Shown here one piece after another: positions 35,013-44,972 of a stretch of DNA of 64,000 nucleotides. The stretch's first letter is position 1, and each line of letters starts with the position of its first letter. Below the pieces are notes generated by a model. It was not told where the DNA came from. It made no database searches and was given only the letters and a program-made list of their open reading frames with translations. Origin of the DNA: an uncultured Bacteroidales bacterium (GTDB taxonomy: Bacteria > Bacteroidota > Bacteroidia > Bacteroidales > UBA932); NCBI GenBank assembly GCA_934680015.1, contig CAKUSP010000006.1, positions 1-64,000 on the forward strand. Direction: 5' to 3'. The position numbers were made by a program, and so were the translations under genes.

Positions 35013-36401
35013 ATGAGAAAAACAATAAGTTATATTTTTATGCTTGCAGCGGCACTTTTCAGTGTCGCTGCTTGCGATGAAAACAAGAAGAACCATACGC
35101 CAGATTGGGAGTGGCCAGATGAAAAGCCAGACGATAAGCCCGATGAGCCTAAAGCAGAAAAGCCATTTTATATATGGATAGATGCTGCGGCTAATTTTCC
35201 AGATTTTGCCAATTCTAAAGACAATATTAAAAGAGACCTAACTAAAGCAAAGGAAGCTGGATTTACCGATGTGGTCGTAGACGTAAGACCTACTACAGGA
35301 GATGTGCTCTTTACTACTGAGGTGGCTGCTCCTGTACAGTTTTTAGGCGCTTGGGTTAATGGGAAGTACACTCAGGTGAATCGTACTTCTGACTGGGATT
35401 ATCTACAGGCATTTATAGAGATTGGCCATTCTTTAGGATTAAGAGTTCATGCGGCGCTTAATACTATGGTAGGAGGAAATCGCACATTCGGAGGTGTCGG
35501 AATGCTTTTTAGAGATGCTTCAAAAAAAGACTGGGCGACTACTTATAATCTGTCTTCCGGGCTTGTTAATGCAGTGGATAGCGGAAAGGAACTGTTTTTT
35601 AATCCAGCTCATCCTGAAGTTCAAGAGTATCTGCTTTCTTTGATAAAGGAAGTGGCTGCCTATGATGGTCTGGATGGGATTTTTCTTGACAGATGCCGTT
35701 TTGCTGGGCTCCAGTCAGATTTCTCAGAAGAGAGTAAAACACAATTCATGGACTATATGGGCGTATTGTCTTTGAAATGGCCAGATGATATACTTCCTGC
35801 AGGAACTGATTATGATGCTGCTAATAAGATGACCACATATCCTAAGTATTATAAGTCTTGGCTTGAGTGGAGGGCGAAGGTTATACACGATTTTGTGGAG
35901 AAAGCTTCAAATGCTGTACATGAAGTTAATCCAGATGTGAAGTTCGGTGTGTATGTAGGGGGGTGGTATTCACAGTATTACGATGTGGGGGTAAATTGGG
36001 CAAGTCCTAATTACAATACTGCTTCAGCTTATAGCAAGTGGGCTACATCTAAATACAAAGATTATGGCTATGCCGATCATTGTGATCAGATGTTGATTGG
36101 CGCCTATGCCGCTCCTGGGTCTGTTTATGGAACTAATGAATGGACTATGCAAGGCTTTTGTCTTAAGGCGAAAGAAAAGATAGGCACGGCTTGCCCACTT
36201 GTAGCAGGCGGACCTGACGTGGGGAATTGGGATTCTAGGAATAAATACACTCAGGAACAGGAAGATCAAGCTATAGTTAATTCTGTTAAAGCTTGTTATG
36301 ATGCATGCGACGGGTATTTTTTATTTGATATGATACATCTTAAGAATGCCGACCAATGGAAGTATGCTAAAGAAGGAATAGATAAAGCACTTGGTAAATG
36401 A
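35013..36401 (+). CDS. GHL10-like TIM-barrel lipoprotein (tandem copy 1)
   Basis: The 462-residue product has a lipoprotein signal (VAACDE) and then an acidic/proline linker (PDEKPDDKPDEPK). The catalytic-type barrel follows: FYIWIDAAANFPDFANS, FTDVVVDVRPTTGD, LGLRVHAALNTMVGG and YDGLDGIFLDRCRFAG. This matches the glycosyl-hydrolase-like GHL10 (former DUF187)/alpha-amylase-like superfamily. It is probably a surface glycosidase; bond and sugar are unknown. It is followed by a second copy with a four-base overlap, the result of a tandem duplication. Confidence 0.75.
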   Translation: MRKTISYIFMLAAALFSVAACDENKKNHTPDWEWPDEKPDDKPDEPKAEKPFYIWIDAAANFPDFANSKDNIKRDLTKAKEAGFTDVVVDVRPTTGDVLFTTEVAAPVQFLGAWVNGKYTQVNRTSDWDYLQAFIEIGHSLGLRVHAALNTMVGGNRTFGGVGMLFRDASKKDWATTYNLSSGLVNAVDSGKELFFNPAHPEVQEYLLSLIKEVAAYDGLDGIFLDRCRFAGLQSDFSEESKTQFMDYMGVLSLKWPDDILPAGTDYDAANKMTTYPKYYKSWLEWRAKVIHDFVEKASNAVHEVNPDVKFGVYVGGWYSQYYDVGVNWASPNYNTASAYSKWATSKYKDYGYADHCDQMLIGAYAAPGSVYGTNEWTMQGFCLKAKEKIGTACPLVAGGPDVGNWDSRNKYTQEQEDQAIVNSVKACYDACDGYFLFDMIHLKNADQWKYAKEGIDKALGK

Positions 36402-37702
36402 AGAAAAAACTAATGATATTGGCTGCTGCAGTGTTAGCATTTGCAGCATGCACTACAAAAAATGAGGAAAAGCCACTTTATATATGGATAGACGCATCGG
36501 CTAATTTCCCTGATTTTGCTAATTCTAAAGAAAATATCGAGCGTGACCTCACTAAGGCTAAAGAAGTGGGGTTTACCGATGTAGTGGTGGATGTGCGCCC
36601 CACGAATGGTAATGTGCTCTTCAAGTCTCGCGAAGGTATTCCTTATACGGAGCGTCGCAGCTGGAGAGGTGTGTTTGAACGCACAGCCGATTGGGACTAT
36701 TTGCAGGCATTTATAGAGATTGGCCATAAATTGGGGCTAAGGGTACATGCTGCCATGAACACCATGGCAGGCGGCTCATATTCTCCTTTCGGATCGAGTG
36801 GACTTCTTGCTACCGACCCTTCGAAAAAGTCGTGGGAGACTCAGTACAATACGGCAGATGGTATAAAGACAGTGGATCGTGGGGATTCGATGAGCACGAT
36901 TTTCTTTAATCCGGCCAACCCTGAAGTGCAGCAGTACTTGCTTGGGCTTATCGAGGATCTTGCAAATTACAAAGACTTGGATGGAATTTTCCTGGACAGA
37001 TGCCGTTTCGCCGGGATGCAGTCTGATTTTTCCGAAATGTCGAAAAATATGTTTATGGAGTATATCGGGGTGCAGAGTATAAATTGGCCAGACGATGTGC
37101 TCCCTGCTGGAACTACCTACTGGACTGTTCCGGAGGAAAAACCGAAGTATTTCAGACAGTGGAACGAATGGAGGGCTAAGGTTATCCACGATTTTGTAGA
37201 GAAGGCTTCAGCCATGGTTCATCAGACCAATCCTAAGGTTAAGTTCGGTGTATATGTAGGAGGATGGTATTCAGAGTATTACGATGTGGGAGTAAACTGG
37301 GCAAGTCCTAAGTATGATACCTATGCTCATTTCCCAGAGTGGTCCACGCCTAATTACAAAAACTTCGGGTATGCTGACCATTGCGATCAGATGTTAATCG
37401 GTGCATATGCTGCTCCTGGCGATGTCTATGGTGATAAGGAATGGACTATGGAAGGATTTTGCAAACTTGCTAAAGAGAAAATAGGCGACTCTTGTCCTAT
37501 AGTCTGTGGAGGTCCGGATGTAGGGAATTGGGATTCGAAAAATCAGTACAGCCAAGAAGAAGAGAATCAGGCCATAGTGAATTCTGTGAAAGCATGTTAC
37601 GATGCATGTGATGGGTATTTTCTTTTCGATATGATTCACCTTAAAGTGGCAGATCAGTGGAAATATGTTAAGGAAGGTATAGATAAGGCTTTAGAAAAAT
37701 AA
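36398..37702 (+). CDS. GHL10-like TIM-barrel lipoprotein (tandem copy 2)
   Basis: The 434-residue product is a close paralogue of the preceding one, with the same landmarks (LYIWIDASANFPDFANS, FTDVVVDVRPTNGN, LDGIFLDRCRFAGMQSDFSE and the KFGVYVGGWYSEYYDVGVNW region). It has a lipobox (FAACT) but lacks the acidic/proline linker. The regions after the barrel's first third (around 36640-36900) differ most, which may change substrate specificity. It overlaps copy 1 by four bases (ATGA). Confidence 0.75.
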   Translation: MKKKLMILAAAVLAFAACTTKNEEKPLYIWIDASANFPDFANSKENIERDLTKAKEVGFTDVVVDVRPTNGNVLFKSREGIPYTERRSWRGVFERTADWDYLQAFIEIGHKLGLRVHAAMNTMAGGSYSPFGSSGLLATDPSKKSWETQYNTADGIKTVDRGDSMSTIFFNPANPEVQQYLLGLIEDLANYKDLDGIFLDRCRFAGMQSDFSEMSKNMFMEYIGVQSINWPDDVLPAGTTYWTVPEEKPKYFRQWNEWRAKVIHDFVEKASAMVHQTNPKVKFGVYVGGWYSEYYDVGVNWASPKYDTYAHFPEWSTPNYKNFGYADHCDQMLIGAYAAPGDVYGDKEWTMEGFCKLAKEKIGDSCPIVCGGPDVGNWDSKNQYSQEEENQAIVNSVKACYDACDGYFLFDMIHLKVADQWKYVKEGIDKALEK

Positions 37703-37703
37703 T

Positions 37704-39737
37704 ATGATTTGCGCTTTCTTAGTGGCGCTGGCTATTTCGGTAGTTAACCCTTTTATCGGCTCCGGCGGGCATGGACATGTGTTCGTCGGAGCTGATGTAC
37801 CTCATGGACAAGTACATGCCGGACCTATGAATGTTACTCAAGGCTGGGACTGGTGTTCGGGATATCATTCATCCGATTCGACCTTCGCTGGATTTGCCCA
37901 GACAAGACTAAGTGGGACAGGAGTTGCTGATTATGGTGATGTACTTTTAAGACCACAGGTAACAGACATTTATGAATCTAATGGATTTTTCTTAAAATCT
38001 ACTGAAAAGTGTACTCCAGGTTATTATGAAGTTGAACTTTCAGATGGCGTTAGAGCTAAAGTTACAGCTTCTGAGCATGCATCAGTATATAGATTTACAT
38101 ATCCTGAAGATAAGCCGTCTTATGTGGTGATCGATTTGAAACGTGGCGCACAGTCTCTTATGTTTAGAAAGGCTTTCGATGGAGGTTGTTTGGAAGTTAT
38201 GGGAGATAAATGCGTGGAAGGAAAAAGAATTTCGAGTGAATGGGCTTTTAATCAGCCGATTTGGTTCCGCGCTGAGTTCTCGCACGATATAAAAAGTGTA
38301 AAGACAGACCAGAAGAGTTATCTTGTACTCGAATTTGGAGATGGCATTAAGGAACTGGAAGTTAAAGTAGCAGTTTCTCAAAAGGGGGCCGAGAACCTAA
38401 AGGAAAACATGAAAGAAGCTAAAAGCTTTGAAAAGGTATTGGCATACGCACAGAAAAAATGGGAAAAAGAGCTCGCGGTAATGGAATTCGAAGGGTTTGA
38501 TTCACGTCAGGATACTATTTTCTATACTTCTTTATATCACACCGCTATGTCTCCTCAGCTTTTTAGTGATAAAGGAGAAAAACCGGAATACACGATTTTT
38601 TCTTTATGGGATACATATCGTGCGACGCATCCTCTTTATAATCTTATAGATAAACGCTCTGGGGATTACTGTAATTCGTTATTGGATTTTTTTGACAAGA
38701 CAGGTCGACTTCCAGTGTGGATACTTGGCGATCAGGAAACAGATTGTATGGTGGGAGTGCATAGCATTTCGGTTTTGTGCGAAGCCGCACTTAAGCGCAT
38801 AAAGGGCGTTGACCCTCATAGGGTGCTTAAGGCATGTTCGCAGATGCTTTCCCAGCCTACTTATGGCATGAATTTATGGGATGAATATGGGTATCTTCCT
38901 GCTGACAAGGTGAATTGGTCTGTGTCTGTAGAACTGGAGTATTGTATAAATGCGAAGTGTATCGCCTTGCTTGCAAGAGAGTTAGGTGAAGATGAATTAG
39001 CGGAAGAATTTGAAAACAGAGCACAAAGATATCGCAGGCACTTTGATCCTCAGATGGGCTTTATGCGAGGCGTGGACTCTGAGGGTAAGTTTGCTGAACC
39101 ATTTGACCCTGCCTATTCTCTGCATGAGGAGGCTGATTATGTGGAGGGAAATGCTTGGCAATATAGTTTTTTAGTGCCTGAAGATGTGGATGGACTTGCA
39201 CAGTTGTACGGGGGCAAAAAGGCTTTGCTTGAAAAACTTGATGCTCTTTTTAGCGCGGACTCTTCGCTTAATGAAGGGGCTTCGGCGGATATTACAGGGA
39301 TGATTGGCCAATACGCCCATGGGAACGAGCCGAGTCACCATATTATCTACATGTATAGTTTACTTGGCCGGCAAGATAGGGCAGCTGAGCTTATAAGACA
39401 AGTATGTCGCGATTTTTATACTACTACCCCGGACGGGTTGATCGGCAATGAAGATTGTGGGCAGATGTCTGCGTGGTATATTTTTTCTGCTCTCGGATTT
39501 TATCCCGTATTCCCTGCCGACGGGCGTTATGTCTTCGGCTCGCCGCTTTGCACTAAGTCAAAAGTTCATCTGACTAATGGAAAGATATTGAGAATCATAG
39601 CCTATGGCAACAGCGTGGATGCTCCTTATATTAAGGAAGTTAAATTCAATGGGAAGATCATTGACAGGCCTTATATAACTCATGAAGAACTTATGCAAGG
39701 AGGATTATTAGAATATATTATGTCATCAGAAAGATGA
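37704..39737 (+). CDS. GH92 alpha-mannosidase
   Basis: GH92 enzymes are calcium-dependent, inverting exo-alpha-mannosidases acting on N-glycan or yeast-type mannans. The 677-residue product shows the family start VVNPFIGSGGHGHVFVGADVPHG, the middle IFSLWDTYRATHPLYNLI, GNEPSHHIIYMYSLLGR, and the conserved GNEDCGQMSAWYIFSALGFY. It is somewhat shorter than many members (about 750). The signal peptide is unusual: a short hydrophobic run, MICAFLVALAIS, with no positive residue. It overlaps susC2 by four bases. Confidence 0.92.
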   Translation: MICAFLVALAISVVNPFIGSGGHGHVFVGADVPHGQVHAGPMNVTQGWDWCSGYHSSDSTFAGFAQTRLSGTGVADYGDVLLRPQVTDIYESNGFFLKSTEKCTPGYYEVELSDGVRAKVTASEHASVYRFTYPEDKPSYVVIDLKRGAQSLMFRKAFDGGCLEVMGDKCVEGKRISSEWAFNQPIWFRAEFSHDIKSVKTDQKSYLVLEFGDGIKELEVKVAVSQKGAENLKENMKEAKSFEKVLAYAQKKWEKELAVMEFEGFDSRQDTIFYTSLYHTAMSPQLFSDKGEKPEYTIFSLWDTYRATHPLYNLIDKRSGDYCNSLLDFFDKTGRLPVWILGDQETDCMVGVHSISVLCEAALKRIKGVDPHRVLKACSQMLSQPTYGMNLWDEYGYLPADKVNWSVSVELEYCINAKCIALLARELGEDELAEEFENRAQRYRRHFDPQMGFMRGVDSEGKFAEPFDPAYSLHEEADYVEGNAWQYSFLVPEDVDGLAQLYGGKKALLEKLDALFSADSSLNEGASADITGMIGQYAHGNEPSHHIIYMYSLLGRQDRAAELIRQVCRDFYTTTPDGLIGNEDCGQMSAWYIFSALGFYPVFPADGRYVFGSPLCTKSKVHLTNGKILRIIAYGNSVDAPYIKEVKFNGKIIDRPYITHEELMQGGLLEYIMSSER

Positions 39738-42700
39738 AAAAGATTTGTATAACTATTATTTGTTTTCTGCTATCTGTCTTTGCTATGTTCGGGCAAATCA
39801 ACATCAAGGGCCGGGTAGTGGACAGTTCAGGAGAACCGCTGCCTGGCGTAGTCGTGATGCAGGAGGGTTCCACTTCTATGGGCTCGATGACGGACGATAA
39901 TGGGAATTTCACCCTAACTGTTTCGTCTTCTGACGCTGTACTTTTCTTTACGCTTATGGGTTATCAGGATGCACGTGAGCCTGTCGGTGCTAAAAGAGTG
40001 TTTAATGTTACTCTAAAAGACGACACTACATTTCTCGACGAAGCTGTGATCGTGGGTTACGGCGTTCAGAAGAAAGGTAATCTTACGAGTTCCATTTCTT
40101 CGATAAATAGAGAGACCCTGTCTGCTGCCCCGACAGATAACATGAGTAGCATGCTCGGAGGTAAACTTCCCGGACTTGTAAGTCGTCAGACTTCTGGCGT
40201 ACCTGGAGAAAACGAGGCGCAGATTTATATTCGAGGCATCAGCACCACTGGTTCTTCTACACCGCTCGTGCTTGTAGATGGTGTAGAAAGGGATTTTTCT
40301 AACTTGGACCCAAGCGAAATAGCGGATGTGACTATTCTTAAGGATGCTGCATCTGCCGCCGTCTATGGTGTGAAAGGAGCCAATGGTGTCATCCTCGTAA
40401 CTACTCGTAGGGGTGATGTGGCCAGCACGACAGTTACATATAATGGAGCCTTTTCCATGAGTACAAATGCCGATATGCTTCAACTCCTTAATGGTGAAGA
40501 ATATGCGTATTGGCATAACAAGGCGAGCGATCTCGACGGACTTACACGCCAGTATTCCGATAAGCAGATAGAATATATTAAAAATGGTAATGACCCGCAA
40601 GGAATATTGGGCGATACTAACTATCTCGATCTTATTTTCAAGAAAGTGGCTATTGGCCAAAACCACAATGTCAGCGTCAGTGGAGGTAATAAGAATGTCC
40701 GGTATTATGTGGGAGGTAGTTTCCTTGATCAGGATGGTATCATAGAAAATGTCTGGTTCAAGCGTTATAACCTTCGCTCGAATATAGATATCAATCTAAC
40801 GGACGATATCACCTTGAAACTCGATGTTTCAGGAAGAATCGAAGACAGGCATCAAAGTGGTGTGAGTGCGGGAGCAAGTGACCCGACGGCATCTTTGGAT
40901 AATGGAGGAGCTGAGTATGGCTATAAAAACATCGTTTTCTATGCCATTACCGCAAGACCTACAACTCGACCTACTCTTCCAGATGGTACTTATATAGGTT
41001 ATCAAAATCCGCTTATTGCAAGGGACGCATCTGGTTTTCAAAGTAAAAACCGTTCTTTTGTTCAGACAGGTGTCAGTCTTGAATATAGGGTTCCTTTCGT
41101 TAAAGGCTTGCTCGCTAAGGTAATGGGAAGTTATGACTTCCAAAACACTTTGAATAAAAAACTATTATTACCTTGTAGCCAAGTTACTCCGCAATATACA
41201 AGTCTTAGTGATGAATTGACTTTGACTCCGGGGAATAGTCCACACCTTCCTACGGGTGTGAATCAGCTTACCGAGTCTCATCAACTCTTCTCTCGATATA
41301 CTTTTACGGCTCAACTTAATTATCAGAATACATTTGACCTTCATGAAGTGGGTGCTGACTTGGTGTGGGAACAAAGTGGTACGGCATCGCGTTATTTTGC
41401 TGCTGGAAAACAGAATTTCGCCATAACTGAGATTCCGGACCTTAGTTTTTCGACTGATGTTTTGCCTAATTCCGTAGTAGGTTATCATTCTAATACAGGC
41501 CGTCAGGGTCTTCTACTTAGAGTTAATTATGTGTATGACAGCAAATACATCGTGTCGGCATCGCTTCGTAACGACTGGTCGGCGAAGTTTGCGAGGAATC
41601 GTCGCCTCGGGGTATTTCCTGCAGTGTCGTTAGGATATAGGCTTACTCCAGACATCAAGCTTAGGGCTTCGTGGGGAGTTCTAGGTAATGATAGTATTTC
41701 TGATTTTCTTTATGTTCAGGGTGTTACATTGTCTTCTAAACCTACTGCCGTAATAGGTGGAAAGCCGGTTCAGAGCATATCTACCACTTCTGTTCCTAAT
41801 AAGGACATTACTTGGGAGACTACGACCACATATAATCTTGGAGCGGATTTCCGGTTCTGGGATGGGTTACTTAGCGCAGAAGTGGATGCGTTTTATAAGT
41901 TGACAGATAATATATTGCAAAGCCAATCAGGAGAAAATCCTCCTTCGATAGGGTCCAATTTCGCTGCAATCGTAAATAGTGGAGTAGTAGATGTTCGCGG
42001 GTTTGAAATCTCGCTAAAACATGAAAATAAGATAGGCGAATTGGTCTATACGATAGGTGCTAATACTTCGTTCGCACGAAATCGCTATATCTCCATAAAC
42101 GATTCTGACAATATCCCTTCTTATCAGAGCAAACTCGGGCAGAGTCTAGGTGCTGTTCTGGGATATGTGTCGGACGGATTGTATAGGGACGAGGAAGATT
42201 TGGCAAGTTCTCCGAAAACAAGCAATGCCGTAAAAGTCGGAGACATTAAGTATAAGGATCTTAATGGAGATGGCAGGATTACTTCCGAAGACAGGACTTG
42301 GATTGCGCGCTCGCCTATTCCTGAGGTAATGTTTGGCTTTGATTTCAATTTCAAGTGGCGCGGACTGGATGCCGTTTTGTTCTTCCAGGGCGCTACGAAC
42401 ACGGAAATCATGCTTAGCGGTACCTATTCTGCACTTGGCTATTCTGATGGCACTTATTACACTCAGGCATTCAAATGGGGAAGTAATCCTCCTAAATACC
42501 TCGTCGAAGGTAGCTGGACTCCTGACCATACAGATGCTATCTATCCGCGTCTTAGTACTCAGTCAAGTCCTAATAATGTGTATGTAAGTGATTTTTGGAA
42601 AAGAGACGCTTCATATTTAAGGTTGAAGAATGTTCAAATCGGATATACTTTCCCTAAGAGTCTAACTAGAAAATTCTATGTAGAATCTTTAAGACTATAT

Positions 42701-42832
42701 GTAAGTGCCTCTAATGTCTTTACGCTTTCTGGCCTTTCGTCTATGGGAATAGATCCAGAAGCGCCAAGTGTAAATAATGGTTATTATCCACAGCAAAGAG
42801 TCGTAAGTCTCGGCGCCGGCATAACTTTTTAA
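39734..42832 (+). CDS. SusC-like TonB-dependent outer-membrane transporter (pair 2)
   Basis: The 1032-residue product has a signal peptide, a carboxypeptidase-D-like domain (IKGRVVDSSGEPLPGVVVMQ), TonB-box region DEAVIVGYG, a plug domain (IYIRGISTTGSSTPLVLVDGV, VTILKDAASAAVYGVKG) and a barrel with the usual end (NNGYYPQQRVVSLGAGI, then TF). It begins within the last codon of the GH92 gene, so both are one transcript. It differs clearly from SusC1 and probably takes a different oligosaccharide. Confidence 0.95.
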   Translation: MKKICITIICFLLSVFAMFGQINIKGRVVDSSGEPLPGVVVMQEGSTSMGSMTDDNGNFTLTVSSSDAVLFFTLMGYQDAREPVGAKRVFNVTLKDDTTFLDEAVIVGYGVQKKGNLTSSISSINRETLSAAPTDNMSSMLGGKLPGLVSRQTSGVPGENEAQIYIRGISTTGSSTPLVLVDGVERDFSNLDPSEIADVTILKDAASAAVYGVKGANGVILVTTRRGDVASTTVTYNGAFSMSTNADMLQLLNGEEYAYWHNKASDLDGLTRQYSDKQIEYIKNGNDPQGILGDTNYLDLIFKKVAIGQNHNVSVSGGNKNVRYYVGGSFLDQDGIIENVWFKRYNLRSNIDINLTDDITLKLDVSGRIEDRHQSGVSAGASDPTASLDNGGAEYGYKNIVFYAITARPTTRPTLPDGTYIGYQNPLIARDASGFQSKNRSFVQTGVSLEYRVPFVKGLLAKVMGSYDFQNTLNKKLLLPCSQVTPQYTSLSDELTLTPGNSPHLPTGVNQLTESHQLFSRYTFTAQLNYQNTFDLHEVGADLVWEQSGTASRYFAAGKQNFAITEIPDLSFSTDVLPNSVVGYHSNTGRQGLLLRVNYVYDSKYIVSASLRNDWSAKFARNRRLGVFPAVSLGYRLTPDIKLRASWGVLGNDSISDFLYVQGVTLSSKPTAVIGGKPVQSISTTSVPNKDITWETTTTYNLGADFRFWDGLLSAEVDAFYKLTDNILQSQSGENPPSIGSNFAAIVNSGVVDVRGFEISLKHENKIGELVYTIGANTSFARNRYISINDSDNIPSYQSKLGQSLGAVLGYVSDGLYRDEEDLASSPKTSNAVKVGDIKYKDLNGDGRITSEDRTWIARSPIPEVMFGFDFNFKWRGLDAVLFFQGATNTEIMLSGTYSALGYSDGTYYTQAFKWGSNPPKYLVEGSWTPDHTDAIYPRLSTQSSPNNVYVSDFWKRDASYLRLKNVQIGYTFPKSLTRKFYVESLRLYVSASNVFTLSGLSSMGIDPEAPSVNNGYYPQQRVVSLGAGITF

Positions 42833-42835
42833 GCG

Positions 42836-44509
42836 ATGAAAAGAAGTACAATAGTATATACCATGGCGGTTATGCTTTCGCTTTCCGCTTGTAGTTCGGT
42901 AAATCTTGATCCTACCGATAGGTACGACATGGCCTATGCCATGAAAAACGAGACCAATGCTGATCTTTATCTTAATTCATTCTACTCTATAGGTGCGCAG
43001 TGGGGAAGTTTCGGCTCTTGTGCTCTCGGTGGGGCCAATTCCAATCTTTCCGATGGTCTTACCGATATCCTAAAATATGGAGCTACTGCCGCAGGTACGG
43101 GAGATTGCAACCTTATCATGACTGTAGACGGGCAGCTGCGAGTGGATCAAAACTATTTTGACAGTTGGACGACGGGTTATGGCCTTATTCGTCGCATCAA
43201 CGAGGCTCTCCAAGGGCTTGACACTTATTCTGCCAATTTCTCCGAGTCCGGAGCAGCTCGTATTCGGGCCGAGTTGTTGTTTTTTCGTGCCCATGTCCAA
43301 TTCAATATGATGAGGGTTCATGCTTCGGAAAAGGATGATTATGGAATAATCGTTTATAAGGCCTTATCGGAGATGTCCATTGCAAATAAGAACACTCCGA
43401 GAAAATCTGTATCTGAGTCATGGGATGCCATAGAAGAAGATCTGAATTATGCTTGCGAGTATCTTCCGGATCCAAGCGCATCTCGTTCTCGTGTACACAA
43501 ATATGCTGCTTATGCATTAAAGGCTCGGGTTATGCTTTATGCTAAAAGGTACGATAAGGCTTTGGAGGCTGTAGAAGCAGTGGAAAATAGTGGGTTATAT
43601 GATTATTTGCCTAATTATTCCGATGTTTTTAAGACGCTTGATAATAAGGAGGTGATATGGGGTGTGGAATATGCTAGTGCTCAGTATACGCATAGTTTTG
43701 ATTTAAAATATTCTATGCCAGGCGACTATTGTTTAAGTGGCAGTAAAGGTGGCGGTTATGCTGGACCTACACAAGAATTTGTCGATGCTTTCGATAATGC
43801 CGATGGTAGTGTATTCGATCCGAGTGATTTGAGCCGAAAATACATTACAAACGATAATGTTTCCTCGCGTGATCCTCGTCTGGCTGCTTGTGTACTTTAC
43901 AATGGTGCCGTGTGGAAGGGACGCACATTAGAGTGTTATGAAGGTGGGGTGGATCAGAAATATATGCCGTACGGGTCTGTAAAGTCGCCAGGGAACACAG
44001 TTACGGGGTACTATATGCGTAAACTCTTGGATGAAAGTAATAACGATTATGATTTGAATGGCTCATATCAGCCTTGGCCTGAATTCAGATATGCCGAGCT
44101 CGAACTCATTAAGGCTGAGTGCTTGGCACATGAGGGCAAGTATGCTGAATCTAAGAGTGTTGTATCCACGCTTCGCAAGCACAGATTTGCAAGAGAGGAT
44201 GTTAAAACTGCGGATATCAATTCATGGGATAGCGCACTCGATGTTATCCTGCATGAAAGGATGATAGAACTATGTTATGAAGGACATAGGTTTTGGGATT
44301 TGAGGCGAACTGCACGGGCACATTCTGTCCTTGATGGAAAGAAATATACGGGAGTTTTGTGGAAAAAGACTTCGACTGGAAGTTTTGTCCCTCAGGCTGT
44401 CAGTGCTGACATGGCAGCGCACAAGTATCCAGAGCGTTTCGATAGGTTCCCTATACCTCAAACGGAAGTGAAAAATAATACAGAAGCTCGTCAAAATAGT
44501 GATTGGTAG
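42836..44509 (+). CDS. SusD/RagB-like surface glycan-binding lipoprotein (pair 2)
   Basis: The 557-residue product has a lipobox (LSACS), an N-terminal SusD region with LLFFRAHVQFNMMRVHA, and the C-terminal family motif HERMIELCYEGHRFWDLRR. It is expected to cap SusC2 and bind glycan at the surface. It starts three bases after susC2 and is followed three bases later by a small lipoprotein. Confidence 0.94.
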   Translation: MKRSTIVYTMAVMLSLSACSSVNLDPTDRYDMAYAMKNETNADLYLNSFYSIGAQWGSFGSCALGGANSNLSDGLTDILKYGATAAGTGDCNLIMTVDGQLRVDQNYFDSWTTGYGLIRRINEALQGLDTYSANFSESGAARIRAELLFFRAHVQFNMMRVHASEKDDYGIIVYKALSEMSIANKNTPRKSVSESWDAIEEDLNYACEYLPDPSASRSRVHKYAAYALKARVMLYAKRYDKALEAVEAVENSGLYDYLPNYSDVFKTLDNKEVIWGVEYASAQYTHSFDLKYSMPGDYCLSGSKGGGYAGPTQEFVDAFDNADGSVFDPSDLSRKYITNDNVSSRDPRLAACVLYNGAVWKGRTLECYEGGVDQKYMPYGSVKSPGNTVTGYYMRKLLDESNNDYDLNGSYQPWPEFRYAELELIKAECLAHEGKYAESKSVVSTLRKHRFAREDVKTADINSWDSALDVILHERMIELCYEGHRFWDLRRTARAHSVLDGKKYTGVLWKKTSTGSFVPQAVSADMAAHKYPERFDRFPIPQTEVKNNTEARQNSDW

Positions 44510-44512
44510 AAT

Positions 44513-44944
44513 ATGAAAAAGATAATGATGTTTGCACTTGCGCTGATTTCGCTTGTCGCTTGTGTTAAGCCCGACGAAAGGCAGAAGGACTCTTCTACTG
44601 AGTTGAGTTCGCTTAAGGCATATGTATATTACGATGAAGCTAATCTTTCCATTTATGAAGAAGTGGATTTATTGAGTGGAATGTATATAGAAGAAAAAGG
44701 GCTAGCCAGTTATACTTTTCCAGATGATAAAGAGAAATTCAATGAAAGCACGCTAAAGCGGTGCCGTCTGGAAGCTATCATCCCTGCTACTGCAAAAATA
44801 GTATCAACCGATGAAAATGGTAATGAAATGAATTGTGGCTTAGATGGTTGGCATAATTTAAATAATAGTACTATCTATTTTAATGTAGTGGCTGACAATG
44901 GAGACAGAAAAAACTTTAAGATACAAACCCGTTGTTTGAACTAA
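44513..44944 (+). CDS. Small lipoprotein of unknown function after SusD2
   Basis: The 143-residue product begins MKKIMMFALALISLVACVKP, a lipoprotein signal with Cys17 in LVAC. The mature part is acidic and predicted mainly beta. It is not assigned to a family, but size and position resemble small glycan-locus surface proteins, and its final segment (VVADNGDRKNFKIQTR) looks like the end of an Ig-like domain of DUF5018 type. The spacing to susD2 (three bases) puts it in the same transcript. Confidence 0.6.
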   Translation: MKKIMMFALALISLVACVKPDERQKDSSTELSSLKAYVYYDEANLSIYEEVDLLSGMYIEEKGLASYTFPDDKEKFNESTLKRCRLEAIIPATAKIVSTDENGNEMNCGLDGWHNLNNSTIYFNVVADNGDRKNFKIQTRCLN

Positions 44945-44962
44945 AATTAATTATTATATTTG
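44935..44962 (+). promoter_or_regulatory. Internal promoter before the DUF4623-like lipoprotein gene
   Basis: TATATTTG (44955-44962) is a perfect -7 box 11 bases before the ATG at 44973. A TTTG lies at 44935-44938 but only 16 bases away, short of the usual 19-21. It would give a very short leader. It suggests that the following lipoproteins can be transcribed separately from the SusCD genes. Confidence 0.5.
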
Positions 44963-44972
44963 CGATTGCATT

